DNA from: Planctomycetales bacterium 10988
GTDB taxonomy: Bacteria > Planctomycetota > Planctomycetia > Pirellulales > Pb10988
DNA length: 64,000 bases
Assembly (NCBI GenBank): GCA_009664345.1
Contig: CP043547.1
Location: 1,674,001-1,738,000 of the forward strand
Direction of reading: 5' to 3'
Below the pieces are notes generated by a model. It was not told where the DNA came from. It ran no database searches and saw nothing but the letters and a program-made list of their open reading frames with translations. Position 1 is the stretch's first letter. Each line of letters starts with the position of its first letter. Shown one piece after another: positions 30,901 through 39,643 of this stretch. A program made the translations under genes and the position numbers.

Positions 30901-33513
30901 GATCCTACCGAGTCCGAACAAGTTCAGGTGACGGACCTCGAACTCATCGAGCCCGTCGATGAAGCTGGAGAGCCCACCTTCGCCATCCCAACGATTCAAG
31001 GGTCTCTTGTGAACGATGGCCCGGTAGCTGGGCTAACCATCGAAGTGGATTACCAAATTGACTATCTCAGGGGTGGAAATGGCGATCTCATTCTCGATGG
31101 AGAAGGTAATCCTCAACCTATCTTCTCAGTAGATGATACCTTCCAAGCCAACCAAGACGGGACCTTCGAATTCCGGCCAGAAACCTTGGCCTACGGTGAG
31201 CACACAGTTGCTTTTCGAGCGATCGAGGTCGAAGGTGAATTAACCGAAGGAAACCTTATCTTCTCTGATCGGGCGGGTGAGTGGGTTTCGTTTACCTTCA
31301 ACTATGAGGCTCCACCTCAATTATTGATCGATTTCACCAACTTTTTCCTTTTGAATGATCCTGAAGCTGGTCAAGGGGCGACCCCGACGATTGCGGATCC
31401 TGTTCTACAATTCAACTTTGACGGAGCGGAGGATTACTCAGACGTTACGATACATCTCGAATATAAGAAGCAAGGCGGCACCCTGATTGGAGAGACTTCA
31501 ATCAGCGGAAATTCTGAGGAAATACTCTATTATCGACCAACAGATTTACCCGAGGGTGAGCAGATCACGATCACCGCCCAAATGGAATATTGGGATGAAC
31601 GGTATCAGCTCACACGCTCCAGCGGGCCTCTCACTACCAGTTTGAACTACCAACCAAATTCGATCTCACAGCCCGAGTTGAAGGATGTTGAAATCACGGC
31701 AGGGCAACTTCCAACGATTAGAGGCCGAGTGGTCCACCCCTCGAATTCCCAAAATTTGAGTGTGATTTTAAGTTACGAGTCAGGAACGGATGGAAATGGA
31801 ATCCCCATTGATCCACAGCCCTTCACCCAAGTTGAAATTCCCGTAGATGAGTTTGGATTCTTTACCTACCAAACCAATCTGTTTGAAGAAGGATCGTATA
31901 ACTTTTCTGTTACGGCCAAGTTCGTTGCTGAAGACTTCAGCGTTCTTTTAGGAGACTCACTTCTTAAGGAAAACCACCTCGTCTACGACCTTTCCACGAT
32001 TCCAGTCCTTGAAACCGTAGAACTCAAACGACCTGAAGATGGACAAGTCGCTTATGATCCTGCGCTCATAGGACAGGTCGATCTTGGTGCACAAAGTGCC
32101 GCTGATGTCCTCGTTCAATTTGATTTTGATGGAGATAATGTACCTGATGCTACTACCACCGTGGATAGCACCGGAGCTTTTGAGTTTCTCCCTGAAGTGT
32201 TAGCCGAAAATACTTCTCTTGAGATCAGCGCTAGATTGGTTTGGTTGGAGGTAGAAAGCGATGAAGCTCCTTATGTAGCCGATTTAACAATATCTCCATT
32301 TACACTCCTACCGACACCGATTCTAGATTCGCTCGCATTGAAAGAAGATACAGGTGTTAGCAATTCTGATAGTATTACAAGCCAAGCGACGATTTCTGGA
32401 ACGATTTTACTCCCAGCTACCTTCTCGCAAAATGTCATCGTTGTCGAAATCGATACCAACTTCGATGGACAGCTTGATACATCGTTAGAATTATCGACCG
32501 AGAACTTGGCCGATCCATCACTGCTTTCGTTTGAATGGACACCTACGGCCGGGAGTGATGGTTTGGCGAATGGATTAAATATTTATCATTTCCGTACAAG
32601 ATTTGACGTAACCTCAGAGAGTAGCTATCTCGGTAACTGGCAATCTATAGGTTTTATTTTCGGTGCTTCTGACGAAAAACTAGCCGACTTGGAGGAAATC
32701 AACGGACTTCATTTTGGCCAAGATTCAACGCTTGATGCTTTCCTCGATATCACTTTGGAGGGCTTAACTTCAGCGGAAGAAACTTACAGCGACGCAATTG
32801 CAGATGCCGAGGAGAGCTACCAGCAGGCAATTAGTACGGCTGATTCGGATATCGAAGCAACCATTGAGGCTGCGTACAGAGAGTATTTAGACCTTGTAAC
32901 CGAAGCGGATGAACTTTATCAGACGAACGTGAATGCCGCTCATACTGCCTTCCAAACTGCGTTGAGTAGTTACACGGGTGATACAACGGATTATCACCTT
33001 GGAGATTTCGTCTGGGGAGGTGGCCCTGATGAACTCCCCTTTGATCCGGAACTATTGCCAAGTCCCTCTGCCCCCTCCCGTCCTAGCTTCCTTGCCCTTG
33101 GAGAAATTCTAGAGGATGAAGAATTTTGGCGTGAACTCGAAGAAGACCCGCTCTACCAAGCTCAGATTAACAACATCTGGGGAGCCTATATCTCAGCCCT
33201 GAGTGATGCTCGTTCGGACTTCAGCAGTGATCTGCTTAGCATTGAGAATGGTCATACACAAAATCTCAATGCTATCTATTCCCAGATGAACGACGACATC
33301 GCCGCTGCCAGAGATATCTATGACGCCGCCATTGCCGCAATTTCAGCGATGGACCCCCAGATACTCAGGCAATCGATGATGAAATCGCTTCTTTACAAGC
33401 CCAGATTAACGATCTTCTGCAAGAGATTGAAGAGCTGCCCTCTGACGATGAAATTAACGATAATTATGACCAGGCCGTTGAAGATGCAGATGGTGCATAT
33501 GATGCAGCTGTAG
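21985..33513 (+). CDS. Giant secreted protein, fragment 3 (cadherin-like and Ig-like arrays)
   Basis: This 3,842-codon frame begins with the last FG-GAP motif (DIDEDGHAEIITAT). To about 28.4 kb there are many roughly 100-residue cadherin-like domains, each ending in a version of PVNDAPxF or PVADAPNL and starting with a conserved DE. From 28.7 to 32.7 kb come about ten Ig-like domains with the pattern SxTxDPTxxGxV...IDLDxDGxxD...G-x-W-x-x-LxFxY. From 32.7 kb an Ala/Glu-rich coiled coil starts. The protein is very acidic, as expected for a calcium-dependent extracellular adhesin. The last about 50 residues (after AMDP at 33354) are out of frame, owing to a missing C in a C-run. Confidence 0.85.
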   Translation: MIRVFSGHPADSGLLDGIEGTALLQIGDYYVHPYAVYVASVDIDEDGHAEIITATQQNGAANNTEIRVYRWDANSSQMVQWGSDFILSDHKDTRIAATDFISHVQDGNGNEIRHRTPELILSSTTLDSSTQEESSNVFVYEFVLDGFDDEEINFLNNVTGTLSASSDFLHPYSFLDNDSLGPTGAIDVGGNYYDSPNVGPQVSFPEDYLSNGYPVVEDTETLLTGITITDPDALPGDTFKVTLEVSRGVIFTDTKSPGNQITYAAETLDAINQDLATLRYTPDPDVTTEDVLTVELIDLDSNGYGQIFRSDSIALSIIPVNDSPLFTINAPVDSSTGRYLIEVDEDAGEQTIENFVTIDSWGNEYESDQVATAILNVLSGDINLFSTPPEIIFETVDGITTGDLVFTAASDVSGTFQFKIEIEDEGEGGTSPLSDSEYFDIVLNAVADAPNLSPASASLDLAINQEVPLPVASSLVDSSETLEIHISGFPANSVFSIGTLQADDTWLITSLDEGFSEHELESGELTFTPPEGHAGVITLSISATSKEPSNDDEAVVNSTITLNYFNHQPSFVASDITIDEEAEENTTVTISNWATFDPGAESEVSQTPTYLVNIPPNSILNEVDGIVVDSEGNLHIKPLAHAFGEVTFEVTVVDSGGSINSGNDTSDSQTFTLNLTPVNNAPTFDLLTDSTSGILTLHEDEVTPNEEVYRVENFLQNLDLGPYENDLQNFTIEVEVLTGSTVTFSTPPEIDEIDLGGGETQYDLVFRTQDNEHGVAQIRVSVTDDNYFNDAPLTTFKDFTIQVHSVNDPPELTASNPPSSLEDGGVQEIQGWAQAEPGPSNEDAQSISYTLTVLSGSELLQSIDLYENGTLTYQSVADAFGEVTFEVTVEDDGGTDNGGINTFTQQFSFEITPVNDVPVLTSNDGPFSLDEGSELSLSGFVLGDVDDVNGSELEYEMTVSVQSGILTLPASPNYDFPLAVIDTPSPSLTFSGTLPELEAALNNLTYQPTDYFSGTDALTVTISDPGEINTTALLGVELADLSITVNPVADAPNLSLASSSLDLAVNQTVPLPVASSLVDTDGSESLEITITGVPIGASFLMGSEVTPGTWRIDSQHLDLDQQLESDELIFTPPTDFAGTIELAFVAKSMDGESNPVEATSDTLVLTLTYHDNQQPILNYNPISPILEDLSSAIDGFTFEDADSVYGTTEYTLTFQVSQGMLTLTTNNGLNFDQGEVNEPSQMIEIRGDLAAIQGALENLEYLGEPDFSGEVTLGITIHDPGIAGTNPPTTYTFHSDVPLTVEGVADAPFLTKLVPYSQHLVNTLAALSFTSMLKNASVGAESLEIHITGFPENSSFSMGTEITPGTWVIDSSDPNFANNALEMGELLFTPPADYLGELTLYVTARAVEPSGTSEAFSNTTSIVLNFYTNHRPTFVANDVTIDEVADNNQEIVIANWAQFYPGASYENYQTPTYSLEITSNSELLEANGLRIDDQGSLHIKPLSHTIGTVGFQVSVNDGGGNDAGGDETSVPQVFSLEIAPVNDPPSFVLKTDSTNEELIIDEDEVSSELEYYRDEDFLQIDEDTSDISYSVEVVAVGEDATLTFLEAPRIEVVDLGVDGTRYDLIFRTLPNDFGFAKFQVLVADDDQVDGTPATGSREFTIVVNPVNDAPRFVAADPNPVREDSTTEVITIAGWANFYPGPFNESDQTLHSGNGYSVTILSGSELLSQPISVDEEGNLSYQLAPNAHGEVEFEVTVQDDGGTANGGVDVATQTYKLRILPQNDAPIFVNQATVQFDEDSGAVTITDFLSQIDSGELLSTDQDYTVEVDFEDFLDRDFFEVAPEITLTETNGVITGGDLTFTPKANRHGEFNFSVTLTDDYSIDGIPQSTTQFFTIQLLSVDDPATLTVPTSITTQEDTATIVGGIVLSDLDDLEQVRTLELEAGHGTLTFTQTEGLTFRQGDGVEDSYIEVDGTLADLQAALTTLRYQGGANNANADTITLTLTEPADVSGEVVQTIPVTIEAVADTPNLTVPAVVVGELGDDFHLNIIASLKDGDGSENLKVIIEGVPDGLSLSAGTKQADGTWHLAAGDLVDLSLTVPSDWKVTSDPDDYEDPAEKDFTLTVYATATEGLNGPQATTEHFELGIEVETPPWALGYLTRYVQAGDTAEKTMDLRGGFADEETRQDNLEFEEVIFDSNFFDYARVSSANPHFLEYKLLTTAAGPSTLTIEAQDEYGFTTTTELTIVAYSSTVSSSLQINSFELDHHHSVDGNGDFVTSDPTIKGLVQFNSSPQVAWIDLDYGNDGIVDYTILTASDGTFEHLNEGLSSGIIEVKARARYLTGSVWYESSWETLSFIYEREIAPAIDSFSVLEVSGEPSEDENTYKATLVGQLDVVDDPETEKTYLVEIDLDQDDVAETTLVTNELGEFTWSPELEPGTYTVQARSLEWDSIDNDEDHSVWQTLSFELLDGSPTVNNFLLQNDDGTAGDSITTDPTVSGTVTSPLQESNENLFVEIDLDGDQVSDELVLVDSNYSFAFLPFLPSDGTVTINARAVSVEYGAGEWETLTFEYEYPGSELLAITDFELANDTNEYRANESNPYDYDIDYDIDTGEITYDEITYDPTLKGQIVEDDGNPLSAVELSFTRIEIEIYGKDDTGDHTILLAEYISTPDDEGNFTVLPQDILGEVKVKARAAKWDLLQQDYVGGTWEELTIEIIPPPLTNFLVRDLSLVEITEESPENEPPVSRNVTLQGSIPNYTDDQTVTVEFEWSGADVGGGSDYHSEVVVDGSGEFTFKPNLIGTISKTTIYYRTYILIEGEDTPDPNDDKKHYSSWRSYEFQRFIPPITPVPQVASLGEAFPYTDLEGNVYTSTAAIVGTVDLSKIEPEWHPHVEVRLDYTLSGDDSSTILYLDVDEAGIFSHTFEDMQNVYGEYTVAVKVAIYNKEAEHLVTDWYGEDTNREFSEATYLTFHYIDPTESEQVQVTDLELIEPVDEAGEPTFAIPTIQGSLVNDGPVAGLTIEVDYQIDYLRGGNGDLILDGEGNPQPIFSVDDTFQANQDGTFEFRPETLAYGEHTVAFRAIEVEGELTEGNLIFSDRAGEWVSFTFNYEAPPQLLIDFTNFFLLNDPEAGQGATPTIADPVLQFNFDGAEDYSDVTIHLEYKKQGGTLIGETSISGNSEEILYYRPTDLPEGEQITITAQMEYWDERYQLTRSSGPLTTSLNYQPNSISQPELKDVEITAGQLPTIRGRVVHPSNSQNLSVILSYESGTDGNGIPIDPQPFTQVEIPVDEFGFFTYQTNLFEEGSYNFSVTAKFVAEDFSVLLGDSLLKENHLVYDLSTIPVLETVELKRPEDGQVAYDPALIGQVDLGAQSAADVLVQFDFDGDNVPDATTTVDSTGAFEFLPEVLAENTSLEISARLVWLEVESDEAPYVADLTISPFTLLPTPILDSLALKEDTGVSNSDSITSQATISGTILLPATFSQNVIVVEIDTNFDGQLDTSLELSTENLADPSLLSFEWTPTAGSDGLANGLNIYHFRTRFDVTSESSYLGNWQSIGFIFGASDEKLADLEEINGLHFGQDSTLDAFLDITLEGLTSAEETYSDAIADAEESYQQAISTADSDIEATIEAAYREYLDLVTEADELYQTNVNAAHTAFQTALSSYTGDTTDYHLGDFVWGGGPDELPFDPELLPSPSAPSRPSFLALGEILEDEEFWRELEEDPLYQAQINNIWGAYISALSDARSDFSSDLLSIENGHTQNLNAIYSQMNDDIAAARDIYDAAIAAISAMDPQILRQSMMKSLLYKPRLTIFCKRLKSCPLTMKLTIIMTRPLKMQMVHMMQL

Positions 33514-33710
33514 CGAATGCCAAAACGGTTCGTGACAACAAAATTGCTTCTGCCAAGGCAGTCTATGACCAAGCTCGAGACGAATATATCGAGACTCGGG
33601 ATTCCATCTATGCTGAGGAACATCGAAGGCTCGTCGACTTCTATGGTGAGGACCTGTATGGTTTTGACCCCGACACCTATGTACGTGATGCAAACCTCGA
33701 AGCTCAACTG

Positions 33711-36700
33711 GTGGCGGCAAAGGCAAAGTTAGATGCAGCACAAGAAGAGTTTAACCGCAAAAAGAACGAGGCCATCAATGAATATCGGGATTCCGAGAAG
33801 ATTGCTTCTGCCGATCGGAATGAAGCTAGAGCAAAAGCCACTAGGGATAAACAAGTCGCCATTGCGGAAAAAAGATATGGGAAATCTGTCGACACAGGTG
33901 AAGTTGATGAAAACGGTGACCCTGTCACAAAATTCGAGCCAGGTTTAGAGGGAGACCTGCATCAATTACAACAACAGCTTGCTCAAAAGAGGGCAGAAAA
34001 AGCTTCGGATACTAAAGCGGCAAATTGGGAAGCACAGCGAGAAGCAGCACAGGCCCCTGCGAATGCTAGACGGGTCTTTTTAGAGGCAGAATACTCTCAT
34101 CGTAGTGCAGCAGCCGAGGCTGCGATCTCAGAAAAGATTCGCTATCTTGGCGAAAGAGCCTCACGCGAGGCTGAATACAGAGAAGAGGTTGTGAATGCTA
34201 GCTCGGCATCGAAAAACGCTCAAGCCGATGCATTATTAAGTGTCGCTCAACGTTGGAATAACTCCAATCAAGGCCATGCAGCCCAACTCACTTTCGATCT
34301 CGTGCAGAATCATGTTGAAGCTCAAAAAAGTGCCAATGATGCAAGAAACGCACGAGAAGTAGCGGAGATCAACGCCCAGCTCACGGCTCAACTTAACTTG
34401 TTAACTGCTCAAGAGTCTCAAGAAAAAGCTAGGGAGAATGCAAAATATACTCGGCTGCTAGCTAATAAGATCAATAGTTTGGAACGTACACTTTCCTCCG
34501 AACTTGCGGAGATTGAGTTTGCTGAAAAAGCTTTTAAAGCTCAGCAGGAACTTGATAAAAAGCTAGAGGAAATTGTAAAGAATCACGCTCCAAGGATGCT
34601 GGCAGCCGAGCAGGAGCTTAAAATAGCTCTCGCTGAATTTGCTTTCCAACAAATCATCAATCCAGGTGATCTTGCATCGCTTTATGATCTTAGAGAAGCA
34701 CAGAAGAAAAACTACACACTCCGTGGGGAAATTAATGCGGACGTTGCCGTCGAGACGTTAGAAGCTCAGGCAGAGCATGAGAAAGTCATCGGAGCAATCA
34801 GTGATGATTATTCTGAAACGATACTCGTGGCAACCATGGCATATGAGAGGAAATATAAATCCGCCTATGCTGATCTCGAACTTAGCAATAATGCAGCTGA
34901 TTCAGCATTCGATCTTGCCGTTGCATCTGAAACAAAATTACTGAACGACAAATTACAGGACGCCAAATTCACCGCAGCGAAAGCCTTGATCGACTCACAA
35001 GCGACTCGCGAAAAAGCAAACTATTCTGATTATTTTACTTATCAATCCAACCTGCTGAATGATTATTCCCAAACCCTCACTGCATGGGCAGGAGATCAAG
35101 GCGGAGCTGATTGGGGCACAAGCCAGTTAGAGATCGGCTTAGCATATGTTAATTACATGTCCGTTGTAATCGCTGAAATGTATGGTGCAGACGGCTATTA
35201 CCAATCTCTTTCAGATGCCTCTGCAACCAAGAGCAAATCGGGGCTTGATGCATCCAAAGCGTATGCGGATGGAGAAAATCAAGTCATCAATGAAGTGACG
35301 CAAAGCTCCATCAAATCAAACAGTTCCTTGGAAGCTCAGTCGATTGAGGCATCACGAAAGCAGAGTATAGCAAGTTTACAAACAAGCGAAACACTTCTTC
35401 ATGAAATCAGGGAAGCGGAGTCGAAATATAACACAGAGAAGATAGATGAGACGCTCCCTGTTGCCACCTACCTTACCAGGGAATCCTATAAGAAACTCGT
35501 AGCACAACAGCATAGAAATCTTATGTTGCCCGAGCAACTCCTACTTTCTCCCGAGACAAAATCCCTTTGGGAACTCCAGCGAGAATATTTAGAGAAAGAA
35601 GCATCCGAGCAGATGACTCTGGCCGAGACGTTGGCTGGTAAAGTTATGGAACGAGAAGTTGCTATTGCCGACGCTGAAATTCAAGCAGCAACTTCTAATC
35701 AGTCAAGTTTAGAAAGTTATCTGACTACTTTGGAAGCCAATGCTTCGGGCCAAGGCTCATCAGGAAACCCTTCTGGAGAACTTGCTGAGCTCATGGGGGA
35801 ACGTCAAAAAGCAACCGCTCAGGCGAATCTCGTTTATACCCAATCCTCCGCCGATACACTCAAGTCTGCCCAACTCGCCATTGTCGATGCCGCTTCAGCA
35901 TTCAATGTGATCGTCATCAATCAAAGTGCTGCCTGGGAAGTAGCCAATGTTGAGTATCAGGTAGAGCAAATTGAGAACTGGCACCATACCATGCAAACTC
36001 CTGACTCTAGATATCATCTTTCCATCGCGGAAGCGGACCTTGCATGGAATACAGAGATGATTTCTGTTTGGACAGAGGAAGCTCTGGCGAAAAATGATGC
36101 GGATTTGGCGCTCGCAAAGGCTCAAATCAACGCTTCCCATCAACACACTCTTACGGTTGCCCGAGCGAAAAAATCGCTTGAGCATGCTAGCGCCGATGCA
36201 GACGTAGCTCAAATGAAGTCCAGTCTCGACGCGGAGGCAGCTCAGGCAGAAAGTATTGCTGCCGCAGAGGCTGAGGCCAATGAAGCAAGAGCAAGGGCCT
36301 CCGCTGAGTTTGATCTGGAGCTTGCAGAGGCGAACAAGAATCGGGTAATGGCTGACGCAGAGGATTGGATAACTTATGTAACATCAATGACGGCGCCAAA
36401 CAAAGATTATTATCTAGAACGGATCGCCGAGGAACGAGGAGAAAATTACGAATCCGAGTTCGATTATTATGCTGAGAGGGAGAACGCGAAGACAGCCCGA
36501 GAAGATGCGATCTTAGCAAACATAGAAGCTGAGCGGGAAGAGATTCTTACGGCTATCGGAGGATTAGCCGGTAAGCAAGCCGACGCCTCGAATGATCTCT
36601 ATGCTGCCAAAAAGGATGCCCAAGTAGCATCGCTTTCTGCTCAAGCGGCAGCTCTACGAAGTTATGGAGAGGCCCAAGCAAACGCGCATGAAACCTATAC

Positions 36701-39560
36701 CATCGCAATGGCCGGGTCTGAGAAATCTCTATCGCAAGCCCTCTTTGCTGCCGAAATGGCTTGGTCCACGGCGATTTCGGATGCCTCTTGGGCTACCACC
36801 CAAAGTGAACTAGAAGCCAATCTGACCTGGACAACTCTTGCCGCGCATGCCGAAATCGATTTCCAAATAGCTGTTCATCAAGAAATTGCCAATGATCAAT
36901 ATGCTGCCCTCCCCGAAACACCAACCTATAGACAGATGCTGCTAGCCGATTTTGCCCAGGCACAAGCCGATTGGTTCGTCGGTTTACGATCGGATTACGT
37001 CAGCTATCAAGAAGCCCTTACTCAAGCAGAAAATGAAAGTACTCTTGCTAATGCCCAGGCAAGTCGGGAGGCAGAAGCGGCTCAAGTGCAACCTTTCAGG
37101 GATTACGTTACTCAACAGCTTAACCAACAATATGATGACACCACTGGTGCAGCTCAGGCAGAGAAAAATCTTGCCATTGCCAGCACGAATCTTGCGGCAG
37201 ATTTTATGGAAGGAGGAACTGGTTCAGGAAGTAGCCTCAGTTTCGCCTCTGCCGCCAGAGAATATGGAATTAAACAATTACAAACCAGCTATTATTACGA
37301 GCTAAGTTATCAAGCGTCGTATGAACATGTAATATCTGGTGCGGGTCAAACAGAGCGTTCCTATTGGGAAGGCTTGTTCGAAGCCTGGCGAGACTTCAAA
37401 AATGCCAAGGCCGATGCTCAAATTCAGGAAGCTGAAAGTAAGAATGAAAGCGTCCGTAGCTTCTTGGCGGGACAAGCTGCTGCGGAAGCAACCTATGAAA
37501 GAGTCCTTGCTAACCTGGAATACGCTTCAATATCTTCATTAATTTCGGTGGAATACGCTTTTGCTGAAGCCATTCGCACAAGTACTGGAACCTATCAGAA
37601 TGCAGTCTCTGACGCACAGCAAGCCTACACAGTAGCGATTGCCAATGCGAATGCTAACTGGACCACAGCGGTTGCTTGGGAAACTGCCGAGCAATGGGCA
37701 CAGATCGCAGTTGATAATCCAAGCGCCTACACACTCTACCGTCAATCGAAAGCCAATGCCGAAGCCGCCTGGACCGCGGGTGCCGCGCAGGCGATCGCCT
37801 CGCAGCAAATCGCCGACGCGGCTGCGGTTCGTGACTACGCTACGGAGGCCAATCTTGAAGAACAGAGTCTCTGGCAAGCTCTCAACGAGAATCAAAAGGA
37901 TCAGGCTGAAGCTGAGAATACTTTTCAGAAAACCGTGTCGCTCGCACAGATCGATAAAAATGAAGGGTTTGCCAACACCTGGGCCGATGAATATCAAGCC
38001 TATTCTGATCAAACCATTCAAAATCACTTTGGTCTCATCAAAGAGAGGAACGATTACTATCTTGCGGTGAGTTTAGTCTCTTTAGACTTCGACGAAACGC
38101 AGCAAACGTATCATAATGCTGTCAATGCGATTCCCTACCCCACCGCAGATTCGACAGGCCCTTCTCCTTACTCGACGCTCTATGCAAATGTTTTCCAAGC
38201 CTGGAGGGAGATGCAGAACTCGGCTGCGGATCCCAACAGCACAGATCCCACCGCCATCCAGACGTTATTGAACAGTAATCATGCTATCGAGTTGGCTACG
38301 CTGGAAGCATATGAAAGCTACTTGGAAGCCATCAAGGCCGAGCAAGCCAACTTGGATCGAAGTTTGGTTGCAAGTGAAGCGGCACTTACCACCCTGTTGA
38401 GTCAGAGTTATGCTGCAGCCCTGGCTGATGAGGTAGCGGATGGGGCTGAAGGGGAAGGTAATCCCTGGATGGAACGCGATGCTGCCCTCGCTCAGGCCGC
38501 CGCCACCCGAGAGACCTCGGTAGCCTCTGCATGGGAGGATTTTCAAACCGATCTCATCACCGCGGACGAAAATTGGTTCAATGCCGTGCTGGCTGCGGAG
38601 ATCGCCAAAGCCACAGCTCAGGAAAACGCCGACTACACCTACCTTTCGAATGCTCTTCCCCTGCAACAAGACCTCGACTATGTCGACTCACTCTTTGCTT
38701 CCGGGGATTCGCCTGAGGAACTCTTCTTTGGGCAATATATCTTTGATGAACTCTACGATCAGTCCGATGAACTCCGCGAGGGGATCCCAGCCGTCAATCC
38801 CTATCGCCCCTCTGTGGGGCTGACCGATGCGGCCTTTGGCGACTTCATCTCCGGTGTCGGTGGCGGAAGCTTCTTTGGCTTGCTGTCGATTCAAAGTTAT
38901 GATGCCGCCGGAGAAGCTGACGCTTGGCAGGAGGTGAATAACTTTGCCGGAGGCTTCGTCGACGCCTGGGATCCTTCGGGTGGTGGGTTCCGAGAATTTG
39001 TCGGTTGGAATACCGTCGATGAAAATTCTCTCTCCTACTATGCCGGATTCGGTGCTGGTGTCGTGTCACAAATTTTATTGGGTAATTTGGCAGGTGCTGG
39101 AAGGCTAGGGGTATTAGGTGCAAGACTAATCTTTGCACATGAAGCTATCTCGATTGGTTACGGTGTTTATGAGACCGCTTCAGATATTTCGGCGGCCATT
39201 AGTGGAGAGGAAGAATTCACCTTCGAATCAGGATTTCGAGCGGTTCTGAATCTCGCTCCGGCAGCGGTCTTCGTGCGGAGTGCCATCAAGAATGGAAATA
39301 TCTGCAAGTTCTTTGGGTTTATCGTTGGGAAAAGTTGTTTTGTGGTAGGAACGGAAGTACTCACCTATCACGATCCCATGCACACAGCCAACGATATTCC
39401 GCTGGAACTGCCGCCGGAGGAATCGCACCGGGTGCTTTCGACTTCGCCCAATATCCTCCTCTGCTTGGCTGCCGGAGGTGGCGTTTCCCTCCTGATCCTC
39501 AAACACGCGAATCAGAAATTGAAAACCAGACGGAAGCCGAGCCAAGTCATCTTTGGTTAA
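33711..39560 (+). CDS. Giant secreted protein, fragment 4 (coiled coil and Hint start)
   Basis: The frame is open upstream to about 33354, where it continues fragment 3 as DTQAIDDEIASLQAQ; the GTG at 33711 is not a true start. About 1,650 residues are Ala/Glu/Gln-rich coiled coil with scattered Trp and Tyr. Near 38.7-39.2 kb comes a Gly/hydrophobic segment (FGDFISGVGGGSFFGLLS; GFGAGVVSQILLGNLAGAGRLG), a typical pre-toxin region. The end holds GKSCFVVGTEVLT, which is block A of a Hint domain with its nucleophilic Cys, then one membrane helix (NILLCLAAGGGVSLLILK), a basic tail and the stop. The remaining Hint blocks are in the next gene. It could be a delivery arm for the downstream toxins. Confidence 0.8.
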   Translation: MAAKAKLDAAQEEFNRKKNEAINEYRDSEKIASADRNEARAKATRDKQVAIAEKRYGKSVDTGEVDENGDPVTKFEPGLEGDLHQLQQQLAQKRAEKASDTKAANWEAQREAAQAPANARRVFLEAEYSHRSAAAEAAISEKIRYLGERASREAEYREEVVNASSASKNAQADALLSVAQRWNNSNQGHAAQLTFDLVQNHVEAQKSANDARNAREVAEINAQLTAQLNLLTAQESQEKARENAKYTRLLANKINSLERTLSSELAEIEFAEKAFKAQQELDKKLEEIVKNHAPRMLAAEQELKIALAEFAFQQIINPGDLASLYDLREAQKKNYTLRGEINADVAVETLEAQAEHEKVIGAISDDYSETILVATMAYERKYKSAYADLELSNNAADSAFDLAVASETKLLNDKLQDAKFTAAKALIDSQATREKANYSDYFTYQSNLLNDYSQTLTAWAGDQGGADWGTSQLEIGLAYVNYMSVVIAEMYGADGYYQSLSDASATKSKSGLDASKAYADGENQVINEVTQSSIKSNSSLEAQSIEASRKQSIASLQTSETLLHEIREAESKYNTEKIDETLPVATYLTRESYKKLVAQQHRNLMLPEQLLLSPETKSLWELQREYLEKEASEQMTLAETLAGKVMEREVAIADAEIQAATSNQSSLESYLTTLEANASGQGSSGNPSGELAELMGERQKATAQANLVYTQSSADTLKSAQLAIVDAASAFNVIVINQSAAWEVANVEYQVEQIENWHHTMQTPDSRYHLSIAEADLAWNTEMISVWTEEALAKNDADLALAKAQINASHQHTLTVARAKKSLEHASADADVAQMKSSLDAEAAQAESIAAAEAEANEARARASAEFDLELAEANKNRVMADAEDWITYVTSMTAPNKDYYLERIAEERGENYESEFDYYAERENAKTAREDAILANIEAEREEILTAIGGLAGKQADASNDLYAAKKDAQVASLSAQAAALRSYGEAQANAHETYTIAMAGSEKSLSQALFAAEMAWSTAISDASWATTQSELEANLTWTTLAAHAEIDFQIAVHQEIANDQYAALPETPTYRQMLLADFAQAQADWFVGLRSDYVSYQEALTQAENESTLANAQASREAEAAQVQPFRDYVTQQLNQQYDDTTGAAQAEKNLAIASTNLAADFMEGGTGSGSSLSFASAAREYGIKQLQTSYYYELSYQASYEHVISGAGQTERSYWEGLFEAWRDFKNAKADAQIQEAESKNESVRSFLAGQAAAEATYERVLANLEYASISSLISVEYAFAEAIRTSTGTYQNAVSDAQQAYTVAIANANANWTTAVAWETAEQWAQIAVDNPSAYTLYRQSKANAEAAWTAGAAQAIASQQIADAAAVRDYATEANLEEQSLWQALNENQKDQAEAENTFQKTVSLAQIDKNEGFANTWADEYQAYSDQTIQNHFGLIKERNDYYLAVSLVSLDFDETQQTYHNAVNAIPYPTADSTGPSPYSTLYANVFQAWREMQNSAADPNSTDPTAIQTLLNSNHAIELATLEAYESYLEAIKAEQANLDRSLVASEAALTTLLSQSYAAALADEVADGAEGEGNPWMERDAALAQAAATRETSVASAWEDFQTDLITADENWFNAVLAAEIAKATAQENADYTYLSNALPLQQDLDYVDSLFASGDSPEELFFGQYIFDELYDQSDELREGIPAVNPYRPSVGLTDAAFGDFISGVGGGSFFGLLSIQSYDAAGEADAWQEVNNFAGGFVDAWDPSGGGFREFVGWNTVDENSLSYYAGFGAGVVSQILLGNLAGAGRLGVLGARLIFAHEAISIGYGVYETASDISAAISGEEEFTFESGFRAVLNLAPAAVFVRSAIKNGNICKFFGFIVGKSCFVVGTEVLTYHDPMHTANDIPLELPPEESHRVLSTSPNILLCLAAGGGVSLLILKHANQKLKTRRKPSQVIFG

Positions 39561-39643
39561 CCCCCTTGAATTGTCGAAAAGCATTTTTGGAACATAGAAG
39601 ACCAACCGAAACTATCTCTCTGTCATCTTCGAAGGAACAGCCC

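Noticed and set aside
37539-38027. Long minus-strand frames opposite the giant coiled-coil and repeat genes
   Set aside because: They are shadows of biased codon use; they have no start sites or domains and mirror the real plus-strand protein.
20343-39560. Repetitive arrays considered as CRISPR or tandem DNA repeats
   Set aside because: The repeats are protein-domain repeats with diverged DNA; there is no constant repeat with unique spacers anywhere in the window.
39335-39643. In-frame 103-codon extension upstream of the first Hint toxin
   Set aside because: It is the shifted frame of the end of the giant gene, with no protein-like pattern; the repeated copy at 42712 lacks this extension, so the ATG at 39644 is preferred.
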